In this document: positions 1-11,540 of the stretch, in pieces
Layout of the letters: each line of letters begins with the position of its first letter
Numbering within the stretch: position 1 is the first letter of the stretch
Assembly: GCA_031472005.1 (NCBI GenBank)
Contig: PZJY01000009.1
Span: forward strand, 992,001-1,056,000
Reading direction: 5' to 3'
DNA: 64,000 bases
Source: Tetracladium setigerum
Lineage: Eukaryota > Ascomycota > Leotiomycetes > Helotiales
Notes under the pieces: model-generated
Told to the model about the DNA's origin: nothing
The model's input: only the letters and a program-made list of their open reading frames with translations
Database searches by the model: none
Position numbers and translations under genes: made by a program

Positions 1-1600
1 CATCCAAACCATTGATGGCAACTAGAGGAATGTCCCCAAAAGGATTACTGCTCTTGCATCGGCGAGGGGATCCCGAGCCCGAGCCTTCGGAGTCTAGACC
101 GCTGGATGTCAAATCCTGAAGCGCCTGCGAACGATTGAGAGATCTTTGATCTGGGTAGTTGACTGGTTTTGTCATGTTCAAGAGCTCGTGGGTATCACCG
201 TAAGTCGATGCTTGCCCGAGATGCGTCGAGCTTGGAGGGAGATACCTAGCAGCCATGCTGGGAAGTTTGGGCAAGGAGAATTGGGGTGGCTCGCTCGATG
301 GGTTTATGTTGTATCTATTTGCTCTCGCCTCCAAGGACTGGCTGAGAGCAGATGGCTTTGCTTGGCCATCGCCTGATGAGGTTGCTGTTGCCATCTGGCC
401 ATTGGATTTATGCGAAGGAGGATGTGGGCGGACTTCGGGAACGCTGAGACCGAAGGGCTCGTCATCATCATCGCTGCTGAAGTCATCGAGAGGGTCTGAC
501 TTGAGATAATGACGGTAGATGTTTCCAATCGTGCTGCCTTCAGGAATCGAGACATGCTCAGGAGATGGAGGAGGATGTTGGAGTGCTGGGGCGTAAGGGT
601 TATTGAGGAATTGTAGTCTGCCACTTGCAAGAGAGGAATCTTTGTCGACAGTACTGTAGTTTTGTACAGACTCCGAAACGAATGAGTTGTCTTGAAGACC
701 CATTGGACGTTGATGCTGTGGATCACCGAAGGGAGGACTCGAAGGGTACACGGAGGATGTAATGGGGCCAGAAGAATCCAAGCCACCATGGTTTGGAGAG
801 CTGGCAGCATATCCATATTCTTGTCTCTTGGAAGAACCAAAGTTGTCTCTACCTCCTCTAGCGAAGCTTGGTCTCTCTTGCTTCTGCGTTGCAGACTCTT
901 CAAATGTAGGACTACTTCTTGGCCAACGTACAGAAGAAGATTCTTCAGGGGTCCCAAGAGGGGATGAAAGGGAGGTGAAGGCTGTCTTGATGTTTACAAA
1001 CATGGAAGGAGACGAGCCAGGAGCAGCAGATGGCTGGAACTGCGAACCATGGACACGCTCGCCAAGGGCTACATCGTGGAATCGATCATCGTCGTTCTTT
1101 CCATCATTGAGCAAGAAGGCGGGTTGTGGAGGAAGCGGCATGTGAAGGAGACGCTTTGGGCGACCCGCCGAATCGAGATCTTGGAGAGGAATTGAGCTTC
1201 GGTCTTCGACAACTGCCAATCCATTTCTATCACCAGTGGCCTTGGCCTTTCCAGATGTGATCGAAGAATGGGCTGAAGACAGGTCATGGAAAACAGCGCG
1301 AGTGGGTGTTTTCTTCTGAACAATCAGATCAAGATCGAGATCGGGGTCAAAATCTTGACTTGACAGATATGGGTTGTTCGTCTTTTGACGCTCGAGAGGG
1401 CTTGTTACCGATTCAATTGTAGACCATGACTCTGCTTCTGGAAGAGAAGGAAGTCGATTCCCATGGTGGCATGGGAGGTTTCGGTGCGCCATTGTTGAGG
1501 ACGGGCTCTGTTGGCGCGACTGGCGCAGAGCTGTCGACTTGCAAGCAGATGTTAGCCGGGCTTTCTTTGAGCAAATAGGAACCCCTACCGGATGGCTCAC
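1..1600 (-). CDS. Unknown Ser/Pro-rich, probably disordered protein (3' end beyond window)
   Basis: Read on the minus strand, one frame stays open without a stop from about 1606 down to base 1 (over 530 codons), so the C-terminus lies beyond the left edge. The product is rich in Ser, Pro, Asn and Gln with acidic clusters (DDFSSDDDEPFG near base 470) and charged stretches (LDLDLIVQKKTPTR near 1340). It has no membrane segment and no domain I recognise. A different minus-strand frame (1643-1413) is also open and Pro/Ser-rich, so an intron boundary probably lies near 1590-1610, where a TAG acceptor is present at about 1603. I could not find the start codon or the first exon. Continuous biased codon use over 1.6 kb makes this a real gene, but its function is unknown. 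Confidence 0.6.
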   Translation of the reverse strand, partial: MSHPVGVPICSKKARLTSACKSTALRQSRQQSPSSTMAHRNLPCHHGNRLPSLPEAESWSTIESVTSPLERQKTNNPYLSSQDFDPDLDLDLIVQKKTPTRAVFHDLSSAHSSITSGKAKATGDRNGLAVVEDRSSIPLQDLDSAGRPKRLLHMPLPPQPAFLLNDGKNDDDRFHDVALGERVHGSQFQPSAAPGSSPSMFVNIKTAFTSLSSPLGTPEESSSVRWPRSSPTFEESATQKQERPSFARGGRDNFGSSKRQEYGYAASSPNHGGLDSSGPITSSVYPSSPPFGDPQHQRPMGLQDNSFVSESVQNYSTVDKDSSLASGRLQFLNNPYAPALQHPPPSPEHVSIPEGSTIGNIYRHYLKSDPLDDFSSDDDDEPFGLSVPEVRPHPPSHKSNGQMATATSSGDGQAKPSALSQSLEARANRYNINPSSEPPQFSLPKLPSMAARYLPPSSTHLGQASTYGDTHELLNMTKPVNYPDQRSLNRSQALQDLTSSGLDSEGSGSGSPRRCKSSNPFGDIPLVAINGLD

Positions 1601-1649
1601 TAGATGTTATGGGAGGTTGGTTGTACTCAATGAACCATTCCAATTCAAA

Positions 1650-3152
1650 GTGGCTGCGTTGGTGATGTTGTTGATGGTGTCTCGAGGTCGCGAGACGAGA
1701 TGAACTTTGAAGACCTCAAGGAGAGAGTGGAGCCGACTCAAAGGTGAACCGTCGGCAGAACTTGGCACGTAGTCTTCGGAATGCTGAATATTGAGATCTT
1801 TTATGACTTGGGGATGAAGTTGAAGTCCTTTGAGTACTAAAACAAAGATTTATTTGTTGGGCAGCAAAGTGCAGAAGCAACAACAGCAGCGCACCACTCT
1901 GATTTCTTACACCAGAGTCTCCTTTCACCAACTTGCAAATCAGAGGTATGAACACTCTCTAATATCCCTTTAGCACACAGTGCAAAGTGCAAAGCTGTGA
2001 TTAAGCACAGTGACATCAAACAGAAGAAGAAACATAGCGTTGCCCAGTTTTTTCCACCCAACTTCAATACCAGCTTCTATTCTCGTTTACTTTTCTGGAA
2101 GACAGCAAACTACTGCTGCCAATACACCAGTCGTTTTTTTTTTAATGTTTTATAGAAAAAAAACACACAAACAAGCACAACAACACAACATTGGACAGAA
2201 GGAGAAGAGTTGGAGCGTTTGCAATTTGACAGATGATGGTAAACTTGGAGAAGGCAGGATCGGCAAAGGTTGCAAGTTCCAAAAGTCTGCTCTTCCCTCC
2301 ATTTCTAAAGTACACCACCATGCAATCAATCAGTAAGAGTTAGGTGAACACCTCCTCCCCAGATTGCCAGCTTTCTATTCCACACACCGAGAATCAAAAG
2401 CCACAGATGTTGGGCAAGAATAAACAGAGAGAAGTGCTATCAAGCAAAGTACCTTGTGATAGTGCCTAAGGTACCTACCTAGATACTAAAGATGTATCCT
2501 ACCAGGTGCTTGAGGCTCCGACACATTCATACATGGAAAAGTCTAGATGTCAAGCAAGTACTCTTTATGAGACGAGCATCGAGGTAGTCCTCACTCCCAT
2601 ATATCTTGTGGGCCATTCTTCTCAGCTCCACACTGTTTACAATTCCAATCAGAAGCCAGTAAGGAAACAGAAAAGTACAGGATTTAGACGTAGGTAAAGA
2701 TGAATTTGAGAACTTATGTTTTGGACTCGCAAAATATATCCTTCCTCTCATCATTCCCCCAACCTCGGACCACTTCGATATTGTGCATGGCCTCTGACCT
2801 TGACCCTACCTACCTACCTACCTTATACATTCGTGTGGACTTTTCATGGTGTGCAGTAGTTGGTTTGGTTGGTTCATCGTTCTCCATCTCAATCCACGTC
2901 GTGGGCATTTTGGAGACAAGGGGACGTCGTCGTTGTTGGTGGTAGAAGCCGAACTTTTGGGTATGTTCCGCTAGCACGGATTGCCAAACGGCATGTGCTC
3001 AAGCCCCCAAAACCCCTCCATTGCGCTCCATCGGGTTCCATTTATTTGTCCACCCAACCCACCCCTACTGTGTGGCTATCTCCAAAGCTTGTGTGATGCT
3101 TGGAATACTTCCGAATACTTGTACATCTTACAACTGAGCAATCATCCTCAAT
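1650..3152. other. Intergenic, divergent promoter region
   Basis: The space lies between the minus-strand unknown gene and the plus-strand F-box gene, so it should carry both promoters and possibly a 5' exon of the first. AT-rich stretches occur near 2135-2170. TACCTA-type repeats lie at about 2471 and 2806-2825. I see no further gene. Confidence 0.5.
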
Positions 3153-5192
3153 ATGGAGTCCTTGCCATCCGAAATCATCTTTCAAATCTGTCGATGTAAT
3201 GAAGCTCCTCCACTCTCTCACTATATTCCAGAACGAACTAATCAAGTGATCCATCCACAGATCTCGAACCCCGCGATATTGTGACTATCCAGCACGTCAA
3301 CAAAAGATTCCTGTCCCTGGGCCGAGACGAAACCCTCTGGCGAGAACAATGCTTCAACAATTCCGCCTTTCTTTCCAACCTCCGCCGGCGTCGACAGCTT
3401 ATCTCCTCCGAACCCACACAAGAAGCTCACTTCCGAGATCTCGCCCGAGCGCTAGCAAGTGGCAGCGGGCATGGCGACTCGAGGTATTCTGGACCCCAAG
3501 ATGAAGCAATTGATGTCAAGGCACGAGCAAATGAGAGGATCCGAATCATGGCCAACTGGGATCCTACCTATCCCGAGGAGAAAGTAACGTGGTATGACGA
3601 GTACATCGCGAGGCATGCACCCATATCTACGAGCTGGCTTCAGCAGCCTCGCCACCGGGAAAGTCCTCAACACGAATACTTGGAAATCAGAGGCTTTGGG
3701 CTGTATACGCCCACCGGTGAGACGGACTCTACGTTAGTCGTTGGCCCATTGGATGATGGGAGTGTGTGCATTTGGGATATCAGTCGCAATTGTAAGACGA
3801 GAGGAGCAATCGTTGCCCGCAGTCAGCCTGGACTGCTCTCTGTCGATAAAGACTCGTCGAATGCAGCAAACAAACGTGCAAAGATGATTAATACAGGTGT
3901 TACTGAGTGCGTTAGTGTTGATAGTATGCTACGACGAGCCTACTTTGCGGTCCAGAGTGGTATGTCTTGTTATGATCTCTTGCTAGTCGGTCATGAATCT
4001 AATAGCTTTAGGTCTCGTGGAAGTGGACCTGGAGACACTTACACCGATTAGCCATAATCGATTCCCATTTTCAATCACCACACTTTCTGAGGCCAAACAT
4101 CCTGTACCTCTCACCGTGGGCACAAATCTCGCCCTTTACTTTCATGATGCCCGAACTCAACGCGTAGCTGAAGATCAAGGTTTTGACCAGCTTGATTCAT
4201 ACGAATCTGGCTTTGGATCTTTAAGAAAGCCCAAGACCCTTGATTTCCGTAGCCTGCTGGATCCAGAGCCAAGTCCTCTTTACGCCCATCTTTATCATCC
4301 AGGTCCGCTGAGCATTTTGCATCTACCGAGTTCAGGGAGCGAGTGGGATGGAAATGGAGAAATTTATGTTGCTGGCCGCTTTCCAAGCATTTTGAACTAT
4401 GATCGCCGATATTTTCCCAAGCTTCGTGGGACAATATACTCAGGCGCCCGATTGAGTAGTTTGGCCTGGCTCCCACATCCGTTTTCCTCTATGGAGAATG
4501 ACCTGGCGAGGCGGGGTGAGCTCTCTGTGGAACAAATTACGGAATTCAAAGCTCGCCCTGGGAAAACTCTGATCGCATGTGGTGAATATAACACTAAAGG
4601 GTCGCTTGAGATGTTTGGCTTATCGCCAGATCCCATATCTTCAACCATTACTTCCAATAGTTCTGCCGGCGGCCTACAGAATTCATGTATGAAAAATCGA
4701 CAGACCTCCTCGAGCTCCAAATTACTCTCAGTTTCCAATCATGGTAGTCGAATCGTTGTTTCGGACGGCAACGGGAACCTCAAGTGGTTGGAAAGAGACG
4801 GCTTCACAGAAGCGCGGAGATGGAATATTGGTTTCGGCTCCGTTGAGGCTCCTCAGGGTATTTTCGGCACACTCGGGGACTCCTACATGGATGGTGGTTC
4901 CGGAGACATTGTGATTAAAATGGCTAACACACATACCGGGCAAACTGACAAGGTGGTGAATGAAGATGATCTGATTCTTTGGACCGGCGAGAAGGTAGGG
5001 CTGCTGAGCTTCTCCAACAAGCCCGGGTTTACGGCCGATAGTTTTGAAGACACTGGAAGAAAGACACCCGAGCAACGCCGCGAGGAATTACAGGAGGAGA
5101 CATATAGAGAGACGATGCAAAGGGCTCTCGAAGCCAATGCTAACGAGGTCAGGTACATGAGAGGCCTGGGACTCGGACGAGGTGACTTGTGA
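3153..5192 (+). CDS. F-box protein with WD-like C-terminal part
   Basis: Three exons, 3153-3195, 3261-3959 and 4012-5192, give 640 residues. The introns (65 and 52 nt) are GT-AG and phase-consistent. The N-terminus is a clear F-box (start MESLPSEIIFQIC, then YLEPRDIV and NKRFLSLGRDETLWREQC, about residues 1-50), interrupted by intron 1. F-boxes bind Skp1 in SCF ubiquitin ligases, so the protein is probably a substrate adaptor. The rest contains short beta-propeller-like segments (DDGSVCIWDIS near residue 180, YVAGRFPSILNYDRRYFP near 390), but I cannot count WD repeats reliably. The C-terminus is a charged helix rich in Glu and Arg (TPEQRREELQEETYRETMQRAL). The start is the first ATG that gives an intact F-box. 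The substrate is unknown. Confidence 0.88.
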
Positions 5193-6545
5193 ATCTGAAG
5201 ACTTGAAGTGCAGGACAGGACAGGACAGTACAGTGCAAACTGGACCATGAACCTTTCGTATCCTATAGACTTACACCACTATGGCTCGAAGCTGCTTCGC
5301 TGAAGTCAGGCGACCTGGCTTGATTGATATTCCACGTCACCACGCTGTGAGACTTTTTCTGTTACGCCCATTCTTGTGGCTCGATTTCGTGAAGTCTGTC
5401 CAGATTCCAAAAAGAACGGCGTCTTGGTTGGAAGGCTCCAGATAGGTAGGTTCCCAAGGTTGTCCGCTGAAGAATGAGTGAAGATGGGCATGGATTAATT
5501 AGGGATGCACCTCACCCAACATAGGAGTGGGGAGGTGGCGATGGGGCTGCTCGATTGATCGACCTGGATTCTTTTCTCTTTTTCAATCCCATTACGACCA
5601 TGACCGCTTGCGGCTGCATTCAGCATCGTCTCGAGATCACGTACTCACCAAAGCCTTGAAATGATTATACACAGAGCGTACAGGACATACATATGCACAT
5701 TCCTGGCCGCTTTCTGTGGAGGTGGCAGGCTCTTTATGTCCACCACAAGTTATTTGTTTTGCTAGCCTTGGGATTCCGCTCAACCAGGGCGTCGCAGGGC
5801 ATGGGGGTCTTTGGTCGATTGCAGGCAACGCGCAAGTTGTTGGAAACCAGTCGTTTACAAACAGGGCAAACGAGGCGGACGAGGCGATTAAGGTTGTCCC
5901 AGCCGCTCGCTCACCGCCCTCCAGGAGCTCCTTGCAAGCGAGACCTGCAGCATTATTGATTGATTGATGTGATGTGATGATGCCAGCCACCTCAGAAGAT
6001 ACCTTGACATCAAAAGAGGCTCTTTGCATTGGGTGAGTATCTTTGTATTGGCTGCAATTCAGGTGTGCGAGTGAGGTCAATTGACCTTGTTTGGACCCAG
6101 AGGTGTTGAATGTCACAAGGGGGCATATTTTCATTGATGTTTATCAAATCATGCAATTGCATCTTTTGATCATTCAAGGCGAGAACACCCATTCTAATTT
6201 GAGACAGGAGTTCCATAATGATTCTTAGCATAGCAAGAAGAGTTTCAAGCCTGCGAGGCCATAATGTAGCTTTCGTCTCGTCTCATAGCGTTGTAATTAT
6301 AACGCCTCCACATCTGTCGTTTTCGGTTCTGCAGTTTTCTCGTTTAACAGCCTCACTTTTTGCATTTAGGTTTGTATGGCGAACCAAACTAGAATGCAAG
6401 GGAAACATGCCGCTGGCACCGTAAGTCGGTACCTAGGTACTTTTTATGTCGCTTATTATTACAATACCTCACGGTTCCCATCACTCAACATGCTTGACTT
6501 CTGTTTTGTGTTGTCGTTTTCGAGTTTCCTTTTTCCTTTTTCCTC
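5193..6545. other. Intergenic
   Basis: I see no gene here. The stretch holds the 3' flank of the F-box gene, the promoter of the SprT-like gene, a TAGGTAGG motif near 5443 and a perfect 12-bp palindrome GTACCTAGGTAC at 6429-6440. Confidence 0.5.
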
Positions 6546-7628
6546 ATGGGTGCTTCATTGCGTGCCTTGAGCCACAATACTAGATCAACACACAGATCAA
6601 GAAATGACTACGAGAAATGTCGGGATTTGCGGTCCAGGAGATTGAAGAGAAGTCGATACTCTAGATCGACCCCTCTACCAACAATACCAATACCAATAGC
6701 AGTACCATGGCATTCCGAACAACAACCGCAATCGTTAAACACCAACATCTCTTTCCAAGAATATGATCACAGAACACCAATCCACCATTTCTCTTCAGCC
6801 TACAACCCCTCATCGTCGGAGTTTCAACATGAGCCTCAGCAACGACGTCCAACAACCCATACGTTTCCCTCGACCGACCACTTGGCCGCTCAAGGGGTAG
6901 AAAATCGCCTCAAGCGACTTCCACCACATACCAACAACCACTCCCGCATCCTCCGCAATCTCATCACGGGCCCCTCGCACCTCGACACCTCCGCTCTCTG
7001 GTCCATTCTCACCGCCGTTGACACTCTCTTCTTCTCAACCACGCTTCGCGGCCGCGTCGACATCGAATGGTCCTCTCTCCCACCCTACCACACCTCCCTC
7101 ATCGGCACCACTCTCCTCCGCCCGTGTCACAACCCCGACGACGGCATCGAAACGCTCATCATCCTCTCCAAACCAATTCTCCAGGACCCAAAGTATGACA
7201 GGAGATTATTGCTCTCCGCGTTCTTGCACGAGTTAATCCATTGTTATCTATTTGTGAAATGTGGCTTTCGCGCTCGGGAGGAAGGCGGTCACACGGATGG
7301 CTTTCATAGGATTGCGAGGTGTATCGATGAATGGGTGGGCGTGGGCCAGTTGAGTCTATGCAGTATGATGGCGAACTTAAGTTTTTTCAAAAAGAAAAAG
7401 GGAGGAGGAGGGCATTATTCGGAGTTTGATGAGGATGGGATGCTGTATCATGAGGATAAGAGAGCGGGTAGGTCGAGGATGGCAAGGGAGGCAAGTCTGT
7501 TGAACAGTGATGGCTGTGTGAGGAAAGGACATGATCACGGTGGGTGTAATCAGAGTCCTATGTATGTACGAGATTATTATGATCATGTTGATGAGAGTGG
7601 GTTTGAGAGCGGCGTCGGCGGATTATGA
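6546..7628 (+). CDS. SprT-like zinc metallopeptidase-domain protein
   Basis: A single exon encodes 360 residues. The N-terminal 130 residues are Arg/Ser/Pro-rich and look disordered. From about residue 135 the protein resembles a SprT-like domain. Its HExxH zinc-binding motif appears as SAFLHELIHCYLF (about residues 225-237), followed by GGHTDGFHRIARCID, whose histidines fit the third metal ligand. SprT/SPRTN-family proteins cleave proteins, notably DNA-protein crosslinks, but many fungal members are uncharacterised. The C-terminal tail has CVRKGHDHGGC, a possible extra metal-binding patch. I took the first ATG of the open frame; a start further downstream would only shorten the disordered N-terminus. 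The family call is fairly secure; the substrate is inference. Confidence 0.75.
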   Translation: MGASLRALSHNTRSTHRSRNDYEKCRDLRSRRLKRSRYSRSTPLPTIPIPIAVPWHSEQQPQSLNTNISFQEYDHRTPIHHFSSAYNPSSSEFQHEPQQRRPTTHTFPSTDHLAAQGVENRLKRLPPHTNNHSRILRNLITGPSHLDTSALWSILTAVDTLFFSTTLRGRVDIEWSSLPPYHTSLIGTTLLRPCHNPDDGIETLIILSKPILQDPKYDRRLLLSAFLHELIHCYLFVKCGFRAREEGGHTDGFHRIARCIDEWVGVGQLSLCSMMANLSFFKKKKGGGGHYSEFDEDGMLYHEDKRAGRSRMAREASLLNSDGCVRKGHDHGGCNQSPMYVRDYYDHVDESGFESGVGGL

Positions 7629-8003
7629 TTATGTAAAATGAAAAGGTGGGACATTTTCGCTGGATTCTTTTTATCAGAGGGCGTGGCGTGGAGTTGGGAT
7701 TTGGGATATTGATTGTCGCGATTTTTGTGGGAAATGTTTTTGGGAGGTAGGTAGTACTGTATATAACTTATGTGGTAAGATTATGAATTATACGTTTAGC
7801 ACCGAGCGTGCTCACAAAACATTACTGTTGGAGACCATGGAAAGACGGGTGCAAGATAGGGGTGCAACAGAACTCTTGATTGATGAGTCGACAAAAGAAA
7901 GAATTCGATAAACCCGCTCTATGAATGCGCCAGGTAGGTAAGATATGTAGGTACTAAACCACTATACAAAAAGAAAAGAGATGTAACTAAAACTATTTTT
8001 GCT
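7629..8003. other. Intergenic between convergent genes
   Basis: This is the shared 3' region of the SprT-like gene and the copper ATPase. It has TAGGTAGG-type motifs near 7746 and 7930-7955 and no gene. Confidence 0.5.
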
Positions 8004-11000
8004 TCACGCCGACTCGAGGGTATTCAATGGCACATAACCCTCCTCCTCATTCCTCTTCCTTCCAGCCACAGCTCTCACCCAATCAGCCACCTTGCCCACC
8101 ACACCACCCAATCCCCATCCCTTACCCTTCCTTCTAATCTGTCCCTTCTCTTCAAGAATAGCATCATCCATCCACCTCGGTCTCTTCCAAAATTTGAGTA
8201 ACAGACTACTACATACCACACTGACACTACTAGCTGCCATGGCGGCACCAGCAGCCATGGGATGAAGATGATATCCAAATGGCAGGAAAATACCCATGGC
8301 GAACGGTAAACCAATAGCGTTATATCCACAGGCCCAACTGAGATTGAACTTGATACGTTGGAAGATGGAGCGAGCGAGGGAGATAGAAGCAGGGATGTCC
8401 ATCAGATCGTTGGGACGCATGAGGACGATATCTGCGGCTTCCATAGCAACATCGGTGCCGGATGCCATTGCAATACCTACGTCGGCAGTGGCGAGGGCAG
8501 GGGAGTCATTGATTCCGTCTCCAACCATGGCGACACATTCACCTTCGGATTGGAGCTGGCGGATGATTTCTTGCTTCTGGTCGGGAGTTACACCGGCGTG
8601 TACGTTTTCAGCGGGAATACCGACGAGGCGGGCGACTGCTAGTGCAGTTGAGCGTTGATCTCCAGTGACGATTGCGGTTTTGACTTTCATACGGTGCAAG
8701 GCACTGATTGCTGCGCGAGCGCTGTCTTTGACGGTATCGGAGAGACAGAGGTGTCCAGCGTAAGATCCGTCAATGGCGAGGAAGATGTTTGTGGTTCCGG
8801 CGGAGGTTGACTTTTTCGAGCCAGCAGCTGCATTGTTTGCTTCCTCGGACGCGTTGATAGCTTCTTGAGGCACAGTTATGTTGTTGTCTCGGAGGTATTT
8901 GACATTTCCGATAAGAATTCGATATCTGGCTCGCTCGGCGCTGGTAGCGGGTTCAACGAGAGCGCTGATGCCTTTGCCAATGCTTGCTTCAAAGTCACCG
9001 ACGCTTCCATCAAGGGTTCCCTCAGGTCCAAGTCCGAGCTCTTCTTTAGCACCGCGCAGGATCGCTTTTCCAATAGGATGTTCGCTTCCCATTTCTGCAA
9101 GGCCAACGATTGTCCACCAGAGCTTTCGGCGCCATTCACTGGACTCCCAGGTAGGTGCAATTTTGGAGCTTGAGACACTCATCTTACCAAGAGTAAGAGT
9201 TCCTGTCTTGTCGAGAACCACATAGGAGATTTTGGTCGCAGTTTCAAGTGCAGCTCCGCCCTTTACAAGAATACCATTCTCAGCACCAACTCCAGTTCCA
9301 ACCATCACCGCTGTTGGCGTTGCTAAACCGAGGGCACATGGACAGGCGAATACAATGACAGAAATACACAGCTGGACGCAAACCATGAACTTTCCGCCAC
9401 TGGCCTCGTTAACAAAAATCTTTGGAGGGTTGGCCATAACGTGACTGAGAATCATCCAGGAGATGAAGGTGATGAATCCGAGTAGAAGAATGGCGGGAAC
9501 GAAATAACCTGCGATCAAGTCTGCAAGGCGTTGAATTGGTGCTCTGGTGGTTTGAGCATCCTGGACAAGCTTGACGATTTGGCTGAGCTGAGTATCTCTT
9601 CCAGCCCTGGTCACGCGGAAATCCACACGCCCAGTTCCATTAACAGTACCCCCGATCAACAAACTGCCTTTGCGTTTTTGGACTGGCATAGCTTCACCTG
9701 TGACCATGCTTTCATCAACATAAGTCTCACCTCTTGTAACGGTTCCATCAGCAGGAATTTTATCGCCAGGTCGTAATATAACAATATCACCAACTTGAAT
9801 AAGCTCGGTAGGGATGACACGTTCTTCAGCGGCGTTGCCCTCTTGTGCGGACTCAGCTTTGGGTTCAAGATTGAGCTCCCACCCCTCAGCAAGTTTTTCA
9901 GCAGCGATTGGGTCGGTGTAGATAGTTGCCATCGATGGCGCAAGAGACATAAGTCGTGACAATGCTTTCGAAGTTTGACCTTTGGCATTATTTTCGAGGT
10001 ACCTTCCGAGTGTAATGAATGTGATGAGCATGCTGCTGGTATCAAAGATGGTACTTGGCTTGGTATGAGGAGGGGCAACGATCGATACAATCATTGCCGC
10101 AACACTGAAGAAGAACGCGGCGGATGTTCCGAGGACGACCAAAACATCCATGGTCGGTGAACCATGCTTCATAGACTTGTATGCGGAAACATAAAAACGC
10201 TTGCCAATGCCGAATTGAACGGGTATGGTGAGGATCAAACAGACGATGTCCCCTAGGTAAAGGCCTGGGAAGAAAACGTTTATGCCACCAAAGTCGAGAG
10301 CTGGAAGTAACATCGGAAAGATCATGCTTATGAGGGTAACTGGTATCGCAAAACTCAACGAGATCTTGAATGCTCTTCGCCATTCTGTGATCTCCTTTGT
10401 CTTTGCGAGTGATTCTAGCTGGGCATTGTTGTCATCGTTATCTGCAACCAAGGCATTGTACCCAAGGGACTCAATGAGCTCAACAAGTACTCGGAGCCCG
10501 GCCACATTTGAGATGTGGTTAACTACCAAGCGAGAGGTTGCGAGACTGATAGTTGCCGACTTGACTCCAGGGAAATTCTTTAGCTTGTCTTCTAACTCTG
10601 TGGCAGCTGTTGCATCCTTCACTCCAAATATCTTGAATTGTGAAGTTGTAGTAGCCGATGCTTTGTCTGCGGATCCAAGAACCGTGGACAGAACCTTGGC
10701 ATCAAAACCACGGTCGTCGATGATTTCAGCGATCTTCTCGGCAGTGAGTTTTGATGGATCGTGGAGGATGATTGCTCTTTCCGCAAGGAGACTGATATTG
10801 AACTGGACAAGACCATCCAAGTCCTTGAAGCCTCCTTCAACAGCAGAAGTACAAGCTCCACATGTCATTCCTTCAATAGCTACCGTAGTTGTAGCAATCT
10901 TTTCCTTCGATCCAGAACTTCCTCGTCTCTTCTTCGTTGGAGGAGCAGCCAGAGTACTTTCAAGGAGGGTTGCGCCAAACCCTCTATCCTCGATAATTTC

Positions 11001-11540
11001 TGCGATTTTCTCTGCGCTTAACAGTGATGCTTCGTGTTCAACGATAGCTCTCTGCGACAGTAACGAGATGCTGAAGCTCTTTAATCCTGGAAGGTTTTCG
11101 AAGCCACCCTCGACTGCAGATGTACACGCCCCACAGGTCATTCCCTCGACTGCCAGCGTCGTTGTCGTGATCGCATCTTCCACATCCTCCTCGGCGTCCT
11201 CGTCAAATAGAACTCCATTGCGATTGAACATCGGTGAAGGCAAATCGGTTGCCAGAACTTCCGCGTCGAATCCTCGGTCCTCGATGATCTCCTGGATTTG
11301 TAATGCGGACACCTTTGCGGGATCGTGTATAACAACGGCCCTTTCCATCACCAGGCTCACAGAGACATTTCCAATCCCATCTACACCTTTGAACCCAGAT
11401 TCCACAGCGGATGTGCACGCGCCGCATGTCATTCCTCCGACTTTCAAAGTGGTGGTGGCCATATGCGCGGTATTCAAACTCATCGAAGGCCTCCCTCCAT
11501 CCGCGTCCTCGGTCGCAACTCGTAAGTATGAAGGCGCCAT
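8004..11540 (-). CDS. CCC2: Copper-transporting P1B-type ATPase (Ccc2/ATP7-like)
   Basis: One uninterrupted 1178-residue frame. Three N-terminal heavy-metal-associated domains each carry GMTCGAC (roughly residues 36-42, 132-138 and 222-228). A fourth repeat around residues 300-370 keeps the fold pattern but has lost the CxxC. The catalytic core follows with the TGEAMP loop, the CPC membrane motif (VFACPCALGLATPTA), the phosphorylation site DKTGTLT, the HP motif (GSEHPIGKAI), TGDQRSTA and GDGINDSPALA. Enzymes of this class pump Cu(I) into the secretory pathway, typically the trans-Golgi, to load multicopper oxidases; they receive copper from Atx1-type chaperones. Eight membrane helices are expected. 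No introns are needed. The symbol rests on family resemblance. Confidence 0.95.
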   Translation of the reverse strand: MAPSYLRVATEDADGGRPSMSLNTAHMATTTLKVGGMTCGACTSAVESGFKGVDGIGNVSVSLVMERAVVIHDPAKVSALQIQEIIEDRGFDAEVLATDLPSPMFNRNGVLFDEDAEEDVEDAITTTTLAVEGMTCGACTSAVEGGFENLPGLKSFSISLLSQRAIVEHEASLLSAEKIAEIIEDRGFGATLLESTLAAPPTKKRRGSSGSKEKIATTTVAIEGMTCGACTSAVEGGFKDLDGLVQFNISLLAERAIILHDPSKLTAEKIAEIIDDRGFDAKVLSTVLGSADKASATTTSQFKIFGVKDATAATELEDKLKNFPGVKSATISLATSRLVVNHISNVAGLRVLVELIESLGYNALVADNDDNNAQLESLAKTKEITEWRRAFKISLSFAIPVTLISMIFPMLLPALDFGGINVFFPGLYLGDIVCLILTIPVQFGIGKRFYVSAYKSMKHGSPTMDVLVVLGTSAAFFFSVAAMIVSIVAPPHTKPSTIFDTSSMLITFITLGRYLENNAKGQTSKALSRLMSLAPSMATIYTDPIAAEKLAEGWELNLEPKAESAQEGNAAEERVIPTELIQVGDIVILRPGDKIPADGTVTRGETYVDESMVTGEAMPVQKRKGSLLIGGTVNGTGRVDFRVTRAGRDTQLSQIVKLVQDAQTTRAPIQRLADLIAGYFVPAILLLGFITFISWMILSHVMANPPKIFVNEASGGKFMVCVQLCISVIVFACPCALGLATPTAVMVGTGVGAENGILVKGGAALETATKISYVVLDKTGTLTLGKMSVSSSKIAPTWESSEWRRKLWWTIVGLAEMGSEHPIGKAILRGAKEELGLGPEGTLDGSVGDFEASIGKGISALVEPATSAERARYRILIGNVKYLRDNNITVPQEAINASEEANNAAAGSKKSTSAGTTNIFLAIDGSYAGHLCLSDTVKDSARAAISALHRMKVKTAIVTGDQRSTALAVARLVGIPAENVHAGVTPDQKQEIIRQLQSEGECVAMVGDGINDSPALATADVGIAMASGTDVAMEAADIVLMRPNDLMDIPASISLARSIFQRIKFNLSWACGYNAIGLPFAMGIFLPFGYHLHPMAAGAAMAASSVSVVCSSLLLKFWKRPRWMDDAILEEKGQIRRKGKGWGLGGVVGKVADWVRAVAGRKRNEEEGYVPLNTLESA

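Noticed and set aside
304..957. 217-codon minus-strand frame at the left end
   Set aside because: It overlaps the longer, stop-free frame of the unknown Ser/Pro-rich gene, which has better codon character.
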